Shown piece by piece: positions 60,627 to 64,000 of a stretch of 64,000 bases of DNA. Position numbers and translations under genes: made by a program. The notes below the pieces were generated by a model, which was not told where the DNA came from, did not search any database, and worked only from the letters and a program-made list of their open reading frames with translations. Each line of letters opens with the position of its first letter. Position 1 is the first letter of the stretch. The stretch spans positions 15,873,557 through 15,937,556 of the forward strand of contig NC_092320.1 in NCBI RefSeq assembly GCF_036785885.1. Direction: 5' to 3'. This stretch comes from Coffea arabica (Eukaryota > Streptophyta > Magnoliopsida > Gentianales > Rubiaceae).

Positions 60627-61132
60627 AAGAATTGGAATTGCTTTGAAATCTTAAATGTAACATCCAAGCCGGTCACCTAATTAGCATTGCCTAAGTGTGG
60701 CATCCACTATTTAGCATCTAATTGTTCACAGAGTGTCACAGATTTAAAAAAAATAAATATGATAAGACCTCTTTTTTCTAATTATTATTTACTCGTCTCT
60801 GTTTTTGTTTTTGGTTTAATAATCCCAAATAGTCAGGTCAATTAGGGAAATGACCAAATGGTCTCCGCTTTGTGAATGAACCGAAATAGTAGTGACCGGT
60901 TAACGTCAAGAAACCGTATTTTGATCTGTTGTGACGCAGACTAAGAAACCTCCGAACCCAATCTCGATGCGCCTCTCAAATTCGACGGTTAAGATTACAT
61001 CTACAAAGACCAAACCAGCTGGCTGACTCCGAGGTCCTACCAACCTTAGTTTTTTCGTCAAATGCAATGTCAAGTATCAAGAATTTTCAGTTTTTCATTT
61101 TCACCCCCAATTGCCATAAAAGTTAAAGAGTC

Positions 61133-61287
61133 CTTTAGATTGTATTTTTGCGGAGTTTTTTTTTTGTAAAAAAAATAATATTATAATATTTTTTAAGATG
61201 TGATGTATATGAATAAACGGGGTGATTGAAAAATATTTTGAAAATTTTTAAATATTATTTTGCACAAAACTAGCAATCCAACGGCTC
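61133..61287. mobile_element. MITE family A, copy 4
   Basis: Ends CCTTTAGATTGTATTTTTG and CTAGCAATCCAACGG; core GATGTGATGTATATGAATAA matches copy 1. Confidence 0.6.
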
Positions 61288-61731
61288 TCAACTCGTTAAA
61301 AAAAAGAAGGAAAAAAAAAATGCTCCTCCCAAGCCCCATATAGATGAAATTTTCTATCATCAATCAGACACCACGTTAGAGCTAAGAAGAAGTAATAGAA
61401 TAAGAGCAACACACCTAGCATTTCCCAAAATTTCCAAACAAGTGTTTAGAAACCAGAACTAATTAGGAGGCTACCAATATAATTAATTAAATTCTAGCTA
61501 GTCACTAATAATGAACTTCTCTCGTACTTGACATGTACCATGCAGCTTGTATGTGATATTTCTTTTGCCAAATGAAATGAGCCATTTTGGTGACATGTCC
61601 CCCTCCATTTTTCTTGATCCCACCACATAACTTGAAGAAAAAGGCAAGAAACAAGTACACTTAATTACTGATTCATGTTTGTACTTGACAAACTACATTA
61701 ATTATTAATTAATTAATACAAAACAGGCCCC

Positions 61732-61738
61732 TATAAAT
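61732..61738 (+). promoter_or_regulatory. TATA box of the AGP-like gene
   Basis: TATAAAT 177 bp upstream of the ATG, preceded by CAGGCCCC and followed by a pyrimidine-rich leader. Confidence 0.55.
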
Positions 61739-61914
61739 TCAGACTATTCCTCAATGCTTCCTTGCACCATACAAATCAAAACGATACTACTGCCTCTCTC
61801 GATTCTTGATCTTTGTTTTTTTTTTTTGGTTTTTTTTGGGTTCAGTCCGGATTAACTTACATTCTTCAAGGCCAGGCCTCCAATCCAAACAACGTATTCT
61901 ACCCCATAAAAAAA

Positions 61915-62109
61915 ATGGCACATTTTGGTGCCTCTCCAACCTGTGTCATCATTGGAATACTTTTCTTATCACTAACTGCGGCAGCCCAAGAAGTCGCGTC
62001 TGCACCTAAGCCTGCCATGGACGCAGGAAACGGGGACTCAGTCACGTTTTCAGCAGCAGTTTTTTGTCCCCTATTGATGGTGTCCTTGATTGGCGCTCTG
62101 TTTCATTGA
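61915..62109 (+). CDS. Arabinogalactan-peptide-like GPI-type small protein
   Basis: 64 aa. Signal peptide (MAHFGASPTCVIIGILFLSL, likely cut after TAAAQ), a very short mature part with Ala-Pro motifs (EVASAPKPAMDAGNGDS) and a C-terminal hydrophobic stretch (FSAAVFCPLLMVSLIGALFH) that would be replaced by a GPI anchor or stay as a helix. This layout, with the P(S/A)MD(A/T)G motif before the hydrophobic end and a final His, is that of plant AGP-like peptides, cell-surface proteoglycan precursors whose prolines are hydroxylated and glycosylated. The start at 61915 was chosen over the upstream in-frame ATG at 61813, which would add 34 residues encoded by the poly-T leader. The gene has a TATA box and is intronless. 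With only two Pro, heavy glycosylation is not certain. Confidence 0.8.
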   Translation: MAHFGASPTCVIIGILFLSLTAAAQEVASAPKPAMDAGNGDSVTFSAAVFCPLLMVSLIGALFH

Positions 62110-63519
62110 TTTGTAGGGTTTTCTGTGAAGCAAGAAACGTTTTCATACCACGTACTTGGACCTGGTTGAGGCCTTGATCTTATACCATATTGCTGTTCTG
62201 GGCTGTTGTTCAGGATTTCTGCTACTATTCTTGCGCTGTAATAATAGAGGAATATTCATATGAGTTGATATTTGGCTTGCGATTTTCTACTATGGATTAC
62301 AATAACTGATTACACCCATGTATCCTTCTTCTGGAATACAATCCTTTCATTGCTTTCTTTATATTGATGGCTGAGTCTAGTCCGGTCCCATATCATTGAA
62401 AACTTCTATTCTTAGTTTTGGAACATGTTCAGCTGTCGTATGCACTTTGATATTTTTTTTCCACCTTTCCTAGTGTAAATTCTGTTTCCATTTTTTTTTC
62501 CAAATAAGCAAAAATAATAGATCTGACTGTGTTTGGATATGTCATCAGTTGAAAAAAAAAATGTGTGCTTATATGATATGACAAACACGATCTATGATCG
62601 CCGTTCTGTTTTACATACGTCACGTCACAGGAAGTGTTAAATTTCATTTTTTATTGGATTTTTTTTTTTGCCATTTAGCTAACCAAAAAGAGAGGAAAAT
62701 AGAATTTAATTATAAAGTGAGACATCTTCCTCTTTTTATCTTTTATCACTTGATTCGCTCAGTCGTATTTTATATTTTTATTTTTTATCACTTGATTCGC
62801 ATAGTCGTATTTTATACGTTTTGCGTGATTTATATAATGATGATCATAGTTAATAACAATCGCTTGGGTTGTAAAAATTTCTTGATGGAGGATTGCAACT
62901 TTCATGGTACCAAAGCCCAAACCCAAAATGAAGTTTTCGTGTCGTTTGCCAAACAGACCAGCAATGGGCATGTACTAGTCGAAGACAACAGACTGGTTTC
63001 GCTTAATTTGTTTACTTTAACACCCAATTCGTTTTCTTTATTGGGCCTAGTGGTTTATTAATTAGAAAAAGGAAACAAAAATGACCAATCTTGGTTTATA
63101 ATCACAACTAAATTACGTGAACAATACTAAATCGAAAAATCAAAGTGGGGTGGGTTTCATTAGCGGGCTTAGTAGCAGCCTCCCTGTTTTCCCGTCCCGC
63201 GTCTCACATCGATCTGTTGGGGTCTGTGGGTTTAGGATTTAAGTTCCATAGGAGGCTCTAAAAGTTAGCGCCTTTTGGGGTTCTCCTGGAATTAGCTTAG
63301 ATGTTAAGTTTGCCGATTTCAGTGGAAAGAACAATACTAAATCGAAAAAACACAAAATTTGTACCGTTTACCATGAAAAACTCAGAATTCATTGATTCTC
63401 ATCCACTGATAAAACTCAAGTAAATGCAGCCTAGGTAAATTTGCTCGTCAATCCACGTAAAATTTGTTCTAAAATATAAGACTCCAACATGATTTTTTTT
63501 TTTTTTTGAACTCTTAGGC
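62110..63519. other. 3' flank of the AGP-like gene and gene-free stretch
   Basis: 3' UTR, then a short direct repeat (CTTTTATCACTTGATTCGC at 62741 and a near copy at 62782, each followed by TCGTATTTTATA). 63207-63320 has TCTCACATCGATCTGTTGGG and GCGCCTTTTGGGGTTCTCC, reminiscent of old TRIM/LTR repeats; unproven. Confidence 0.4.
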
Positions 63520-63646
63520 CCCATTTGGAGCGCCGGAAAATTGAGACATTTTTTGTCAACACATTTTTCTATTACTTTTTTTTCTCATATACATCAAATC
63601 GCTACAGTATTTTTTTTCTATAAAAAAATACAATCTAAACGGGCCT
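63520..63646. mobile_element. MITE family A, copy 5
   Basis: Ends GCCCCATTTGGAGCG and ATACAATCTAAACGGGCC with the core CATCAAATCGCTACAGTATT. Confidence 0.55.
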
Positions 63647-63768
63647 TAATTTACAGCCAGACGCCAACTTCTCTAAAGCGAGCTGGTTATTTTCACGTGG
63701 TAGTAATTAAATGCGTAATTGGTGATGTAAAGTACTCAAGAAAGAAAGTAGTACTAGATCACTAGTAT

Positions 63769-64000
63769 GAGGTCAAGGTCATGGTCAAGAAACTTGTTAT
63801 CATTTGGTATGAAGCAGACTAAGAAACCTCCGTACCCCACGGATTTCTTATAATCAACGGCTATAGTTGCCAGCCGCGGTAAAGCTCCTACCGTCCTTGA
63901 TTGAAGCAATTAAAGATCCCCACTTCATTGAAATGTCAACCATTTGCACTGCCAACTGATGTCACAAATGTTGGACCATGCAACATTCGGATGAAATTAT
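63769..64000 (+). promoter_or_regulatory. Partial copy of the AGP-gene upstream region at the window edge
   Basis: GCAGACTAAGAAACCTCCG (63816-63834) and the sequence after it (CGTACCCC, AACGGCTATAG, TCCTACCGTCCTTGATTGAA) correspond in order to 60947-61050 upstream of the AGP-like gene. This may be the promoter of a tandem paralogue lying to the right of the window; only its start is visible. Confidence 0.4.

Larger units (their letters stand above)
60641..61914. other. Upstream region of the AGP-like gene
   Basis: Holds 60947-60965 (GCAGACTAAGAAACCTCCG), repeated exactly at 63816-63834, a family A MITE at 61133-61287, and an ATTAATTAATTAAT palindromic tract (61698-61715) just before the TATA box. 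Confidence 0.5.

Noticed and set aside
63190-63320. Possible Cassandra-type TRIM or 5S-like sequence
   Set aside because: A few shared motifs (CACATCGAT, GCGCCTTTTGGGG) but no TG...CA ends and no 5S promoter that I could read.
1-64000. CRISPR arrays, rRNA, tRNA, operons and ribosome binding sites
   Set aside because: None found; tandem repeats present are microsatellites, minisatellites or transposon parts, and this is eukaryotic nuclear DNA.

Overview
The window is nuclear DNA of a flowering plant, most likely a core eudicot. The genes have short exons with GT-AG introns, the protein families are plant-specific, intergenic DNA is very AT-rich, and it is packed with plant MITEs, Mutator-like elements (MULEs), hAT elements, SINEs, a probable Helitron and a Copia element. 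I cannot fix the family or species. No tRNA, rRNA or CRISPR was found.

Layout. 1-1458: the 5' end of a Copia retrotransposon on the minus strand (342-bp LTR, gag with one nonsense codon), running off the left edge. 3195-6496 (-): an LRR receptor-like pseudokinase of the Arabidopsis At5g06940 type. 9599-11110: a Pack-MULE with about 200-bp terminal inverted repeats and a perfect 9-bp target duplication, carrying pieces of two host genes in opposite orientation: ribonucleotide reductase small subunit (+) and an AlkA-like DNA glycosylase (-). 16566-17084 and 29424-29942 (both -): two duplicated A20/AN1 stress-associated protein (SAP) genes, each 172 aa, each with a two-intron 5' leader. Between them, 19455-25601 is a complete MULE with 220-bp TIRs and a perfect 9-bp target duplication. 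It holds a broken transposase gene (+) and a small, apparently intact two-exon gene (-) for a GRF zinc-finger/coiled/transmembrane protein.

33.5-41 kb is repeat-rich: MULE- and hAT-type MITEs plus an unprocessed CACTIN pseudogene (36773-38200, -) interrupted by a MITE. 41279-44611 (+): an eight-exon J-domain protein of the dnaJ 6/DNAJC9 type, 284 aa. 45.9-46.5 kb: a SINE split by a hAT MITE. 47.2-49.4 kb: probable non-autonomous Helitron. 52436-58112 (+): a thirteen-exon NIMA-related kinase (NEK5/NEK6 class), 646 aa. 60.5 kb: a second SINE copy. 61915-62109 (+): a 64-aa arabinogalactan-peptide-like gene; part of its upstream region recurs at the right edge.

How they relate. The host genes are unrelated housekeeping or signalling genes rather than a pathway. 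The pseudokinase and the J-protein are also near neighbours in Arabidopsis (At5g06940 and At5g06910, from memory), which suggests conserved microsynteny stretched here by duplications and transposons. The most unusual content is the transposons: a chimeric Pack-MULE, and a MULE whose accessory GRF-TM gene is intact while its transposase is dead.
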